Shown here: piece by piece, positions 28,058-37,442 of the stretch | Numbering within the stretch: the stretch's first letter is position 1 | Layout: each line of letters opens with the position of its first letter | Source: Saprospiraceae bacterium | GTDB lineage: Bacteria > Bacteroidota > Bacteroidia > Chitinophagales > Saprospiraceae | Reading direction: 5' to 3' | NCBI GenBank assembly: GCA_016716335.1 | Contig: JADJWN010000003.1 | Span: forward strand, 186,001-250,000 | DNA: 64,000 nucleotides | Translations under genes and position numbers: made by a program | Notes under the pieces: model-generated | What the model was told of the DNA's origin: nothing | The model's input: only the letters and a program-made list of their open reading frames with translations | Databases searched by the model: none

Positions 28058-28666
28058 TCATTCTTCCAACAGATCCGGCCTCAGGGATTTTGTCCTGTCT
28101 AAAGATTGCTGATACCTCCACTCATCGATTTTGGCTTCATTGCCGGAAAGCAGAACCTGCGGAACTTCCATGCCTTTATACACGGCGGGTCGTGTGTACA
28201 CAGGAGGCGCCAGCAGATTGTCCTGAAATGAATCGGTAAGGGCACTGGTCTCATCGTTTAATACCCCAGGAATAAGTCTGCCCACAGCGTCCACTACCAC
28301 GGCTGCCGCAAGTTCGCCACCTGACAGTACATAATCTCCTATAGAGATTTCATGGGTGACATGCATATCGCGGATTCTTTGATCTATCCCTTTATAGTGA
28401 CCGCAGATGATCATAATATTTTGAAGTAATGAGAACCGGTTTGCCAGCTTTTGATTGAAAGTAAGGCCGTCCGGGGTCATGTAGATTACCGCTTCATAAT
28501 CTCTTTCGGATTTCAAACTGGAAATACAATTATCCAATGGTTCGCACATCATGACCATTCCTGCACCTCCTCCGTATTGATAATCGTCAATCTGTTTGTG
28601 CTTACCTATGCCAAATGAACTTGTCAGTAGTTCTGGTACGGCGGAGATGATATCTATACGAAGCAT
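28058..28666 (-). CDS. trmD: tRNA (guanine37-N1)-methyltransferase TrmD, with an apparent internal deletion
   Basis: A SPOUT methyltransferase that makes m1G37 in tRNAs with G36-G37 and prevents frameshifting; generally essential. Conserved motifs are present: GGGAGMVMM, YMTPDG, IICGHYKGIDQR, ISIGDYVLSGGELAA, IPGVLNDETSALTDSF and the C-terminal KIDEWRYQQ. Length is 202 residues, against about 225 usual. After MLRIDIISAVPELLTSSF the protein jumps directly to GIGKHKQIDDYQYGGG; relatives have about 24 more residues between, containing helix 1 and strand 2 of the SPOUT fold. The loss is in frame. Since the rest is well conserved, an assembly deletion is likelier than a functional variant. It is the last gene of a minus-strand group with pcm and fahA. 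Confidence 0.9.
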   Translation of the reverse strand: MLRIDIISAVPELLTSSFGIGKHKQIDDYQYGGGAGMVMMCEPLDNCISSLKSERDYEAVIYMTPDGLTFNQKLANRFSLLQNIMIICGHYKGIDQRIRDMHVTHEISIGDYVLSGGELAAAVVVDAVGRLIPGVLNDETSALTDSFQDNLLAPPVYTRPAVYKGMEVPQVLLSGNEAKIDEWRYQQSLDRTKSLRPDLLEE

Positions 28667-28692
28667 AGAGCTTACACTTTGAGTTAAAAGTA

Positions 28693-29358
28693 TTATTTCA
28701 ATCCGTGAACGAAAGGTACAAATCTGAAATTGCCATGCACCTCCTTTACCAGTGTCCCGTCTTCTTTTTTAATTATTTTGAGCATTTTCTGGATATCGTC
28801 TGTACCTACGGGTATGACCATAATCCCTCCGGGTTTCAATTGATCCAAAAGTTTTTGTGGTATTTCTGTGGCACCTGCGGTGACCAATATCTTATCGAAC
28901 GGTGCAAATCTCGGGGCTCCTTCGTATCCATCCCCATATAGTGTGCGAATATTCCCATATCCGAGCTCTTTCAGTAATCTGGAAGTATGTTCGAACAACT
29001 TTGCCTGCCTCTCAATGGTATAAACCTTAGCTTTCATATAAGACAGAACGCAGGCCTGAAAACCCGAGCCTGTACCAATCTCCAGCACCCTGTCTCCTTT
29101 GTGGATGTCCAGCAAGCTGGTTTGTATGGCCACTGTGTAAGGCTGTGATATGGTTTGATCCGCTTCTATGGGAAATGCTACATCTTTGTATGCCCATTCA
29201 GCAAAAGCCTTGTCTATAAAAAAATGTCTGGGGATATCCCTGAAGGCATTCAGAATTCTTTCATCAGTGATGCCTTTTTGTCTGAGTTCATTCACTAACT
29301 TCTGCCTCAAACCCTTCAGTTGGTAGCTGTCTTTAAACTCGTTATTCATTATTGCCAT
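28693..29358 (-). CDS. pcm: Protein-L-isoaspartate O-methyltransferase
   Basis: A 221-residue repair enzyme that methylates isoaspartyl residues in aged proteins using S-adenosylmethionine. The family features are all present: IPRHFFIDKAFAEWAY, the TISQPYTVA segment, the SAM motif I VLEIGTGSGFQACVLS (about 90-105), the acidic post-motif YTIERQ and the later DKILVTAGA and LKPGGIMVIPVG. MAIMNNEF gives alternative Met4. It lies 26 bases before trmD and 13 bases after fahA, consistent with one operon. Confidence 0.95.
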   Translation of the reverse strand: MAIMNNEFKDSYQLKGLRQKLVNELRQKGITDERILNAFRDIPRHFFIDKAFAEWAYKDVAFPIEADQTISQPYTVAIQTSLLDIHKGDRVLEIGTGSGFQACVLSYMKAKVYTIERQAKLFEHTSRLLKELGYGNIRTLYGDGYEGAPRFAPFDKILVTAGATEIPQKLLDQLKPGGIMVIPVGTDDIQKMLKIIKKEDGTLVKEVHGNFRFVPFVHGLK

Positions 29359-29371
29359 CGGTCTTTACATA

Positions 29372-30607
29372 TTATGGAAGAACATTGGCACTGCATTCGC
29401 CAAAACCAATCCTGCCGTAACCGGTATCATTCCAGCCCCGCATTATGACCGTGTCTCCATCTTCTATAAATGTTCTTTGAGTGCCATCCGGCATTTGTAT
29501 TGGTTTGGTACCTTTCCAGCAAAGTTCAAGCATGGACCCGAATGAGTCTTCTGTCTCACCGCTGATGGTTCCGGATGCCATGAGGTCACCAATCCTGACG
29601 TTGCATCCATTTACTGTATGATGCGCCAGTTGCTGACACATGTTCCAGTACATGTATCTGAAATTGGAACGGCAAACGGTTTTTTTGCTGCCCGAATTTG
29701 ATAAAATTTCTACCGATAAATGGATGTCATAATTTCTTTTGCCATCTATATTGAGGTAGGGCAGTACCTCCGGTTTTTGCTCCGGACCTTTGACTCTGAA
29801 GGGCTCCAGAGCTTCCAGCGTTACTATCCATGGTGATACTGTGGAAGCAAAATTTTTAGCAAGGAAGGGGCCCAAGGGTACGTATTCCCATTTTTGGATA
29901 TCCCTTGCCGACCAGTCATTAAAAAGCATAAGGCCAAAAATATAATCCTCTGCCTCTTCTATAGGTATAGGCCGGCCCAGTGGGTTTTCTTTCCCAATGA
30001 CAAATGCCATTTCCAGTTCGAAATCCAGTTGTTTGGTTTTGCCAAAGTGCGGGGTGGTAGCTCCTTCGGGCATGGTCTGTCCGGAGGGTCTGACAACAGG
30101 AGTACCTGACACGGTGATGGAAGAAGCCCTTCCGTGATATCCAACGGGTAGATGAAGCCAATTGGGAAGCAAAGCATTGGCCGGATCTCTGAACATCTTC
30201 CCTACGTTGGTTGCGTGCTCTCTGCTGGAGTAGAAATCCGTATAATCGCCAATATTCAGAGGAAGAACCATCTCTGCCTCTGCCGCCGGTATCATTAGTG
30301 CGGAAGACTTAAAAATATCTGCATCCAGATATCCTCCCACCGATAATGCCTCCTGCAATCTGGACCTCACAGCTGATGTCACAGCTTTTCCCAGTGAAAT
30401 AAACGGATTAAGGGTTTTTTCATTGAAAATGCCGGAGGGCAGTTCAATGCCATTGAACACATCAATATTGTGACAGATACTCAGGTCTATGACTGTATCA
30501 CCTACTCTGGTACAGACCGCATAATAATCTCCGGCACGAAATAACCCAAAAGGTATATTCATCAAGCTGAAGTCACTTTCCGGCGTAACGGGTATAAAAC
30601 TTTTCAT
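29372..30607 (-). CDS. fahA: Fumarylacetoacetase
   Basis: A 411-residue hydrolase that splits fumarylacetoacetate into fumarate and acetoacetate, the last step of tyrosine and phenylalanine breakdown. The N-terminal SH3-like domain begins with NIPFGLF. The catalytic part shows MFRDPANALLPNWLHLPVGYHGRASSI read by position, the metal-binding DFELEMAFVIG, the LMLFNDWSARDIQKWEYVPLGPFLAKNF motif and the MASGTISG segment. Length matches the family. No other tyrosine-pathway gene is in the window; it sits between the M14 peptidase and pcm, 13 bases ahead of pcm. Confidence 0.96.
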   Translation of the reverse strand: MKSFIPVTPESDFSLMNIPFGLFRAGDYYAVCTRVGDTVIDLSICHNIDVFNGIELPSGIFNEKTLNPFISLGKAVTSAVRSRLQEALSVGGYLDADIFKSSALMIPAAEAEMVLPLNIGDYTDFYSSREHATNVGKMFRDPANALLPNWLHLPVGYHGRASSITVSGTPVVRPSGQTMPEGATTPHFGKTKQLDFELEMAFVIGKENPLGRPIPIEEAEDYIFGLMLFNDWSARDIQKWEYVPLGPFLAKNFASTVSPWIVTLEALEPFRVKGPEQKPEVLPYLNIDGKRNYDIHLSVEILSNSGSKKTVCRSNFRYMYWNMCQQLAHHTVNGCNVRIGDLMASGTISGETEDSFGSMLELCWKGTKPIQMPDGTQRTFIEDGDTVIMRGWNDTGYGRIGFGECSANVLP

Positions 30608-30659
30608 TGCTCAGAGATTTCATGAAACAAAAAATCATCCACCAAAACATAATTAAACA

Positions 30660-33172
30660 TTAATACGGGAAGAATACAGCATTGGCAAAAAGCTGCAAAC
30701 CTTTGTACCAGAATCCCCGGAAGAGCGGATTGTCCACAAAACAAATGACATCTCCTTTGCCATGCTTTTTTGATGCCAGCGTCACCGATTGGGGCAAATG
30801 GGATTTTAATACATGACCTATAAAACCGTAACTTTCAAAATTGTCGGGTACTGTAATCACATTCTGAAAATCTTTCTGCAGTCTGTAGGTCATGGCATTG
30901 GTTTTGAGACTGTAATAGAAATTGCCCATACCAAATCCTAATGGATGAGTCTCATCCACCTTGTTTCTGACTATAGCTCCGGCTGTTCCTGAACTCAGGA
31001 AGCGACGCTCAAAACTTTCGTAAGCATAGGTTCTTGCCCTGAGGGATTCTTCTTCTGATTGTTTTTGGGATTCATTTTTTTCTTCGTCGGTAGCGAAAGC
31101 CTGCAAGCCCCATCCTTCCATTACATCCAATACTTTTACGCCATCTTCCAAAGCGATGAGCCTTCCTCCTTTTTTGACCCAATCGGCCAGTTCCTTTACC
31201 TCTTCCTGAGAAAGACCATACCAACCACCCGGCAGTATTATGGTGTTGTATTTGTATAAGTCTATTCTGGATAAATGCTGATGATCCATAATGCTCAGGG
31301 GGTACTGTAAAATCTGCTCAAAATAATGCCAGACTTCCCCCACAGAAGTGGCATCGGTGCCTTCTCCGGAAAAAAGCAATACTTTGGGTTGTTTCAGCAA
31401 TTCAAAAGCTTCTCCGCCTATATCTCCTCCATTCAGCGAATATCCTGAACTTACCGGGTGGAAATATTTTTTTTCAGGGTCTAGTGTCATGACAGCTTTT
31501 TCGAATTCCTTGATTCCGGGATTGTCTCCTTTTGTAATCATGAGATCTCCTCTCTGAACTGTGAGGCTGTCAATTCTGACTTGTTTTTTTGCCATCCGGA
31601 CCCTGAATCCTTTCTTTGTCAGCTCTGCCAGGACGTGGGCAGATTGGACATCATCCCATGGCAGATGATAAGCATATGCTGTGGTTGCGTCCGGATGTTT
31701 TTTTCGGGCATCCGGTGTACTGTTGGTTTTAATCTGCACAGCGGCAGTGGTGGCATAACAATCCACATTATAAGCTAATGGCAGCGACCATGCCGTGATA
31801 TCATAGGTCAATGAATCCGCAAGTTCGGGCACTTCCTCCATGAGTACCTGCAGCAATACAGATTTTGGCTGGGCGGTCTGAATGACAATATCATCCTTAT
31901 CTACATCTACAGCCTGATTTTGCCTGCTTTGATAATAGTATGCATTCAATCTGATTTTTTGCGCAGCAAATCCATATTCGATCCCCGATTTTTCGAGGAC
32001 ATTCAATAATGCTGCGGTGGATTTGCTGTTTTTAAGGATGTAGGTTTTATACTTACCTTTAGGGTTGGTCTTGCTTTGTGCAAAATAATCCACCAGATTT
32101 TTATGCAGACTATCTGTATTTTTTACGGCCATCTCGATAGTTGACAGGGCTACTATGGTGTTGTTTTCTATTTTTCGGGCAAGTGTTAGCGTATCTCCAT
32201 TAGATAGTAAAATTGCTCTGCCCGACATGGAGTGACCTGCCTGTTCAAAAGTCATTCCGATGGCTCCATTGAAGGTAGGGTAGGTGTCTCCATAACTGGG
32301 ATAAAAAAGGTCAAACCGCTCCCTTGTCCAGTATAACAATCCTTTTGCATCAAAATATCGGGCATGATTTTTACCGATTTCGGTCTGAAAGGATTTCTGA
32401 AAGTCCGACACGTATTTATGGTAGGGTTCGGCTGCGGGTGCAAAGTAATAATTGGCTTCATGGCCCATTTCGTGAAAATCGGCATGAATATGGGGCAGCC
32501 ATTGATTATACACCAGTATGCGCTGTCTGGTTTCCTTTTGGGTTTGCCAGGCCCAGTCACGGTTGAGGTCAAACAGATAATGATTGTATCGTCCTCTCGG
32601 CCAGGGTTCGAAGTGCTCTCTGTCGTATATTTCAGGATGTGTATTTGTACCGGATACCTGATTGATCCAATGTATATATCTGCTGTTGCCATCCGGATTG
32701 AGGTTGGGGTCAATGATGACTACCATATTTTTTAGCCATTCATCGTAGTTTCTATCCTTGTTTGTCAGTAATTGATAAATAATCTGAGGTACGCTCTCTG
32801 AGGCACCTGCTTCATTACCATGCACACCAAAACTCAGCCATACCAATACTTTCCTGTCTGTTCCGGTATTCTTTCCGGAGGTCATTCCCAGATCTTTCAA
32901 ATGTGATATTCTGATATTTTCCAGATTTTGAATGTTTTCCGGGGAAGAGATAAATAAAAGCTGGAGCGGTCTGTTTTCCCAGGTGGTGCCGTATTCTATC
33001 CTTTTTATTTGGGGGAAGACTGACTTATCAGTTCATAATATTGATTGAGTTTATATTCCTGCGAATACTGCCTGCCGTAATTATTAAGAAATGCAGATGG
33101 CGAGGGTATATTGTCCTGAGCCGTCAGATAGCAGGATAATATGAAGAAAAAATAAAGTGATAAAATGCGCAT
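30660..33172 (-). CDS. Secreted M14 zinc carboxypeptidase, frameshifted near its start
   Basis: A large exported peptidase of the M14 family. The long frame (from 32900) lacks a signal peptide and the beginning of the catalytic domain. Reading upstream, that frame stays open as IKRIEYGTTWENRPLQLLFIS. The missing start is in another frame: ATG 33172 with MRILSLYFFFILSCYLTAQ and a prodomain-like stretch ending ISQSSPK. One extra C in the run at 33011-33015 (G on the plus strand) joins them to 837 residues. Zinc site: FGVHGNEAGAS (His, Glu), DPNLNPDGNSR, and HADFHEMGHEANYYF (His). Catalytic Glu candidate in MTFEQAGHS. The remaining 400 residues form a C-terminal region ending with a type 1 glutamine-amidotransferase-like part (TIILPGGWYGLSQEEVKELADWVKKGG by position). 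No T9SS domain is seen. Likely role: degradation of external or periplasmic peptides. Confidence 0.87.
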
Positions 33173-33191
33173 ATGATTATAATGTGGGTTG

Positions 33192-33199
33192 CAAAGGTA
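33192..33199 (-). promoter_or_regulatory. -7 element of the M14 peptidase gene
   Basis: TACCTTTG on the minus strand matches TAnnTTTG, 19 bases before ATG 33172. It supports the signal-peptide start and hence the frameshift reading. Confidence 0.5.
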
Positions 33200-33319
33200 G
33201 CAAAACCCAGCATTTATTTTCATGACCAGGCTTGAAGGATTACTTTTCCTGTGTTCAGGATTATCTGTTTGGGTTTTTCCGAATATCAAAATTGTAGTAC
33301 TTTCACCCTTAAAACAGAA

Positions 33320-34561
33320 ATGATGCATTATACTGTTGAAGATCGATTTTTGAGATATGTCCGTATTGATACTCAGGCGGATCCCATGTCAGACAGTTTT
33401 CCTTCGTCATTGAAGCAAAAGGATCTGACCCATCTTATCTTGAATGAAATGGAGGAAATGGGTATCCGGGCACATACCAATGATGCAGGATATGTATATG
33501 CCCGCATTCCATCCAATACAGAGAAGAAGGTGCCGAGGGTATTTTTTTGTGCACACCTGGATACTGCTCCTGACTGCAGCGGAACGGATGTAAAACCTTT
33601 GGTTCACCGGAATTATCAGGGACAGGACATAGTGCTGCCCGATGATCCGTCTCAGGTGATCAGTCCGTCAAAGTATCCGGAGCTCCACAATAAAAAGGGC
33701 AACGACATAGTGACAGCCAGCGGACTCACTTTGCTGGGCAGTGATGATAAATCTGGGGTGGCCATTATTATGGATGCATTCTGGCAGTTTGTAAATAATC
33801 CGGATTTATTGCATGGAGAAGTGATTCTGCTCTTTACCACAGACGAAGAGGTTGGAAAGGGTACTGCCAAAGTGGATCTCGGATTATTGGGTGCTGATTT
33901 TGGTTATACGCTCGATTCAGGTGATCTTGGCTGTTTTGAGAGCGAAAATTTATCTGCGGATGCTTTGTCATTAGAAATACATGGTGTCAGCGCACATCCC
34001 GGATACGCCAAAGGTAAAATGGAAAACTCTATTAAAATTGCAGCAGCCATTATTGATGCATTACCCAAACTCACCTTATGTCCTGAAATGACAGAAGGCA
34101 AGGAAGGATTCCTTCATCCCAATAAGATCACCGGAGGTCTTGAAAAAACTACCGTGGATTTTATTCTCAGAGATTTTGAAACCGAAAAGCTGAAAGAGTA
34201 TGCCGATCTGATAGAACAGATTACTCAGACAGTGCTCCTTCAATATCCGGGCTCTTCATATTCCATCAAAACCCGTAAGCAGTACAGGAATATGAAGGAT
34301 GTATTGGATAAACACCCCAAGGTAGTACAGTATGCACTGGATGCTATGAAAAATCTAAACATCCCGGTCAAACACAGCAGTATCAGAGGAGGTACCGATG
34401 GCGCTACCTTATCTCATATGGGTGTGCCATGTCCCAATCTTTTTGCCGGTGAGCAGGCCATTCATTCCAAACATGAGTGGGTATCTGTACAGGATATGCA
34501 GCGGGCAGTGGATACTATCATAGAGATTTGCAGACTTGTAGCTACCGATGAAACAGTATGA
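33320..34561 (+). CDS. pepT: Peptidase T (tripeptide aminopeptidase)
   Basis: A 413-residue cytoplasmic M20 aminopeptidase that releases the first residue of tripeptides. Zinc ligands and catalytic residues appear in order: FCAHLDTAPD (His, Asp), LLGSDDKSGVA (Asp), FTTDEEVGKGT (catalytic Glu and ligand), YTLDSGDLG, and AIHSKHEWVSV (His). The start is placed at ATG 33320 because the PepT family begins with the sequence that follows it; the longer open frame from 33251 adds 23 unrelated residues. Its stop lies inside the next gene, which starts at 34548, so translation is coupled. Confidence 0.94.
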   Translation: MMHYTVEDRFLRYVRIDTQADPMSDSFPSSLKQKDLTHLILNEMEEMGIRAHTNDAGYVYARIPSNTEKKVPRVFFCAHLDTAPDCSGTDVKPLVHRNYQGQDIVLPDDPSQVISPSKYPELHNKKGNDIVTASGLTLLGSDDKSGVAIIMDAFWQFVNNPDLLHGEVILLFTTDEEVGKGTAKVDLGLLGADFGYTLDSGDLGCFESENLSADALSLEIHGVSAHPGYAKGKMENSIKIAAAIIDALPKLTLCPEMTEGKEGFLHPNKITGGLEKTTVDFILRDFETEKLKEYADLIEQITQTVLLQYPGSSYSIKTRKQYRNMKDVLDKHPKVVQYALDAMKNLNIPVKHSSIRGGTDGATLSHMGVPCPNLFAGEQAIHSKHEWVSVQDMQRAVDTIIEICRLVATDETV

Positions 34562-35198
34562 TATAATTGAAAATTTTCCTCTCTTTCCGTTAAGCCTGGT
34601 TGCTTTTCCGGGAGAGGAGCTCAAGTTGCATATTTTCGAGCCAAGGTACAGACAACTGATAGGCGAGAGTATTGAACAAGGGACACCATTCGGCCTGCCT
34701 GCGGTGATTGACGGGAACCTGAGCGGATATGGTACCATTATGACGGTGGATACATTAGTCAATACCTATCTGGATGGAAAAATGGATATTGTCACCAGAG
34801 GTACGGGTTGGTTTGAATTGCTGGAATATGACCGTATGATACCCGGAAAGTTATATCCCGGAGGTACCATTAAAGTACAGGGATGGGATGACATCTCTGA
34901 CATGGTACTGACGGTCAGGCTAAAAGCCCTGATCAGTGAGCTCTACGAAATCATGAATATTACCAATGTGATATTGGAGTCTGACAAAGATTTCCGAACC
35001 TACAAGATAGCACATAAGGTAGGACTGAATGTCGAGCAGGAGCTCGAATTTTTAAAAACAGAAAAGGAAACAGACAGACAGGAATACCTGATACGTCATC
35101 TGGAATATCTGATTCCCATCGTCAGACAGGCTGAAGACCTGAGACGTAAGGCCGAGCTGAACGGACATTTTGCCAGTTTAAGTCTGCCTGATTTCTGA
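34548..35198 (+). CDS. Lon N-terminal substrate-binding-domain protein
   Basis: A 216-residue protein composed only of the Lon protease substrate-binding domain. It opens with the typical FPLFPLSLVAFPGEELKLHIFEPRYRQL and continues with GTIMTVDTLV and an RGTGWFELL strand, then a helical half with LEFLKTEKETDRQEYLIRHL. There is no AAA or protease domain. Such stand-alone proteins are widespread and of uncertain role; some in eukaryotes join ubiquitin ligases. It overlaps pepT by 14 bases. Confidence 0.88.
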   Translation: MKQYDIIENFPLFPLSLVAFPGEELKLHIFEPRYRQLIGESIEQGTPFGLPAVIDGNLSGYGTIMTVDTLVNTYLDGKMDIVTRGTGWFELLEYDRMIPGKLYPGGTIKVQGWDDISDMVLTVRLKALISELYEIMNITNVILESDKDFRTYKIAHKVGLNVEQELEFLKTEKETDRQEYLIRHLEYLIPIVRQAEDLRRKAELNGHFASLSLPDF

Positions 35199-35203
35199 TG
35201 TTT

Positions 35204-36127
35204 TTATTTTTCGGGTAAAAATATCTCTGCCATCATACATCTTACACTGCCACCACCGTGTTTTTCGATATTGGGTATCGGGACCGCCAGAATATTGGTC
35301 AGTGCAGACAGGGTTTGAATCTGCTCATTGGTCAATGAATCATACGCCGTCCGGGACATGACCAGGTATCGCTTATCATTGCTTCCAAGTACTTCCAGCA
35401 TATTGCCTGCGAAGGCTTCCATCTGAGCATAATTGATTTCTATGATTTGCTTGCCGGTATTCTCAAACAAGCTTCTGAGCTCTTTTCTGCTGTCTTCATC
35501 AGGGATACTTTCCATACAAATCACCACAAAATCTTCACCCAGTGCCATCATTACATTGGTGTGATAGATATCCTTACCTGATCTGTCCACTGATCTGAAT
35601 ATACAACTCCTGTAGCCCATCAGTACATTGAATTTGTCAATCAGCGTAGCATCTGTACGTGGACTCAGGCAGGCATACACTATTTTATTGGGCCTGTCAA
35701 GTATCATGCTGCCTGTACCTTCCAGAAAGAGGTCTTCATCTTCATAAAATTCAAAGGAGTACCTGTTTTTGATATTAAAATGCTGTCCGACCTTTTCAAT
35801 GATATCTTCCCTTCTCTCTATTCTGCGGTTTTTTGCATACATCGGATAGGTAATGATGCTGCCGTTTTCATGAAAACTTATCCAGTTGTTGGGAAATACG
35901 GCGTCCGGTTTGACCGGTTGGTCAGTGTCTTCAATCACTATTACGTTGATCCCTTTGGATTGCAGCAAATCCACCATTTGGTCAAATTCCTGCCGTGCCG
36001 TTGCTTCCAGTTTGCTGAAATCAATGGCTTCTGTTTTAGTTTGAAATGCATTGTTTTGAGCCGTTTCTTCATTGTATCCGAAATGGGCCGGCCTTATCAT
36101 TAGTATATGATTGGTGATCTGTCGCAT
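35204..36127 (-). CDS. ctlX: Citrulline-utilisation hydrolase CtlX-type amidinohydrolase
   Basis: A 307-residue member of the guanidine-modifying (arginine deiminase-like) fold, the group called CtlX in Bacteroidota. Substrate-binding and catalytic parts are visible: MIRPAHFGYN at the start, DAVFPNNWISFHENGSIITYPM (Asp, read by position), RNRRIERRE, an internal HTNVMMALG (catalytic His) and GGGSVRCMMAEIF near the end (nucleophilic Cys). CtlX has been proposed to deaminate citrulline or a related compound. The nearest gene on the same strand is fructose-bisphosphate aldolase, 66 bases upstream, with no functional link evident. Confidence 0.87.
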   Translation of the reverse strand: MRQITNHILMIRPAHFGYNEETAQNNAFQTKTEAIDFSKLEATARQEFDQMVDLLQSKGINVIVIEDTDQPVKPDAVFPNNWISFHENGSIITYPMYAKNRRIERREDIIEKVGQHFNIKNRYSFEFYEDEDLFLEGTGSMILDRPNKIVYACLSPRTDATLIDKFNVLMGYRSCIFRSVDRSGKDIYHTNVMMALGEDFVVICMESIPDEDSRKELRSLFENTGKQIIEINYAQMEAFAGNMLEVLGSNDKRYLVMSRTAYDSLTNEQIQTLSALTNILAVPIPNIEKHGGGSVRCMMAEIFLPEK

Positions 36128-36193
36128 ACTATTTGCCTATTATTTATATTGAACGAAAGAAGAACGGTCACAAAAACCGGGAGCAAATTAAGG

Positions 36194-37267
36194 TCAGATA
36201 TTCCGGTTGAGACAGTTCAGATCTTCAAAGGCTGTTTTCATTCTCTGAATAAACTGAGTCTCACCACTGCGCAACCATACTCTGGGGTCGTATTGTTTTT
36301 TGTTGGGCTTGTCTTCACCTTCAGGATTTCCGATTTGACCCTGCAGATAAGCTTTTTTAGATTCGTAATAATTTTTTACACCTTCCCAGAAAGCCCACTG
36401 CAGGTCAGTATCAATATTCATTTTTACTGCACCATATCTGATAGCCTCCCGTATTTCTTCCCTTGAGGATCCCGAGCCACCGTGGAAAACAAAATTTACA
36501 GGGTTAGTGCCTGTATTGAATTTTGACTGGATATAATCCTGGGAGTTTTTGAGTATTATGGGTTTAAGCGTGACATTACCCGGTTTGTAAACCCCATGTA
36601 CATTGCCAAATGCCGCAGCAATGGTAAATCTGTGGCTGACTTTTGAGAGCGTCTCATAGGCATATGCCACCTCTTCCGGCTGAGTGTAGAGTCTGGAGCT
36701 GTCCACACCGGTATTATCTACACCGTCTTCTTCTCCTCCGGTCACACCAAGCTCTATTTCGAGGGTCATGCCCATTTTGTCCATCCGCTCGAGATAAGCC
36801 GCACAGGTTTCTATGTTTTCATGTATAGGTTCTTCCGAGAGATCGAGCATATGGCTGCTGTACAGTGGATGTCCGTACTTCTCATAGTGTTTTTCGCTGG
36901 CTTCCAGCAGTCCGTCTACCCATGGCAGGAGGTTTTTGGCACAATGGTCGGTGTGTAAAATCACGGAAACCCCATAAGCCTCCGCTACATTATGGATATG
37001 TAAAGCACCTGAGATGCCACCCAGAATGGCAGCTTTCTGATCCGCATTGCTAAGCCCTTTGCCGGCAAAAAATGCCGCAGCACCGTTAGAAAACTGTATG
37101 ATGACAGGAGAATTGACTTCCCGGGCTGCTTCAAGGGCAGCGTTAACACTGTTGGTGCCTATTACATTGACAGCGGGTAGTGCAAAATCATGAGCATTGG
37201 CATAATTGAGCAACTCGGTTACTTCTTCCCCAAAAAGAACACCCGGCCTGAATTTTCTGGTTGACAT
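36194..37267 (-). CDS. fbaA: Class II fructose-bisphosphate aldolase
   Basis: A 357-residue zinc aldolase that interconverts fructose 1,6-bisphosphate with glyceraldehyde 3-phosphate and dihydroxyacetone phosphate. Zinc and catalytic motifs: VILHTDHCAKNLL (Asp, His), SSHMLDLSEEP, LEIELGVTGGEEDGVDN, FGNVHGVY (His), VFHGGSGSS (His) and VKMNIDTDLQWAFWEGV. Length and motif order fit the E. coli FbaA type (class IIa). A -7 box lies 46 bases before the ATG. The stop is followed by a gene-free 66 bases before ctlX. Confidence 0.96.
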   Translation of the reverse strand: MSTRKFRPGVLFGEEVTELLNYANAHDFALPAVNVIGTNSVNAALEAAREVNSPVIIQFSNGAAAFFAGKGLSNADQKAAILGGISGALHIHNVAEAYGVSVILHTDHCAKNLLPWVDGLLEASEKHYEKYGHPLYSSHMLDLSEEPIHENIETCAAYLERMDKMGMTLEIELGVTGGEEDGVDNTGVDSSRLYTQPEEVAYAYETLSKVSHRFTIAAAFGNVHGVYKPGNVTLKPIILKNSQDYIQSKFNTGTNPVNFVFHGGSGSSREEIREAIRYGAVKMNIDTDLQWAFWEGVKNYYESKKAYLQGQIGNPEGEDKPNKKQYDPRVWLRSGETQFIQRMKTAFEDLNCLNRNI

Positions 37268-37313
37268 ACGAATGAATTTAGCTTATGAGTAATATGTGTG
37301 ATTTATAACTGCA

Positions 37314-37321
37314 CAAAATTA
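37314..37321 (-). promoter_or_regulatory. -7 element of fructose-bisphosphate aldolase gene
   Basis: TAATTTTG on the minus strand matches TAnnTTTG, 46 bases before ATG 37267. Confidence 0.5.
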
Positions 37322-37442
37322 ACCTTTTGAATTCAATTGCGGAAAATGAATCCGTTGAATTGCAAAATTCATTCCTTAGGGATCCAGTCTTTCAGTTCCA
37401 TTCATGGTTGGAGACCGTAAGATGAAATCTCAGGGATAGTAA

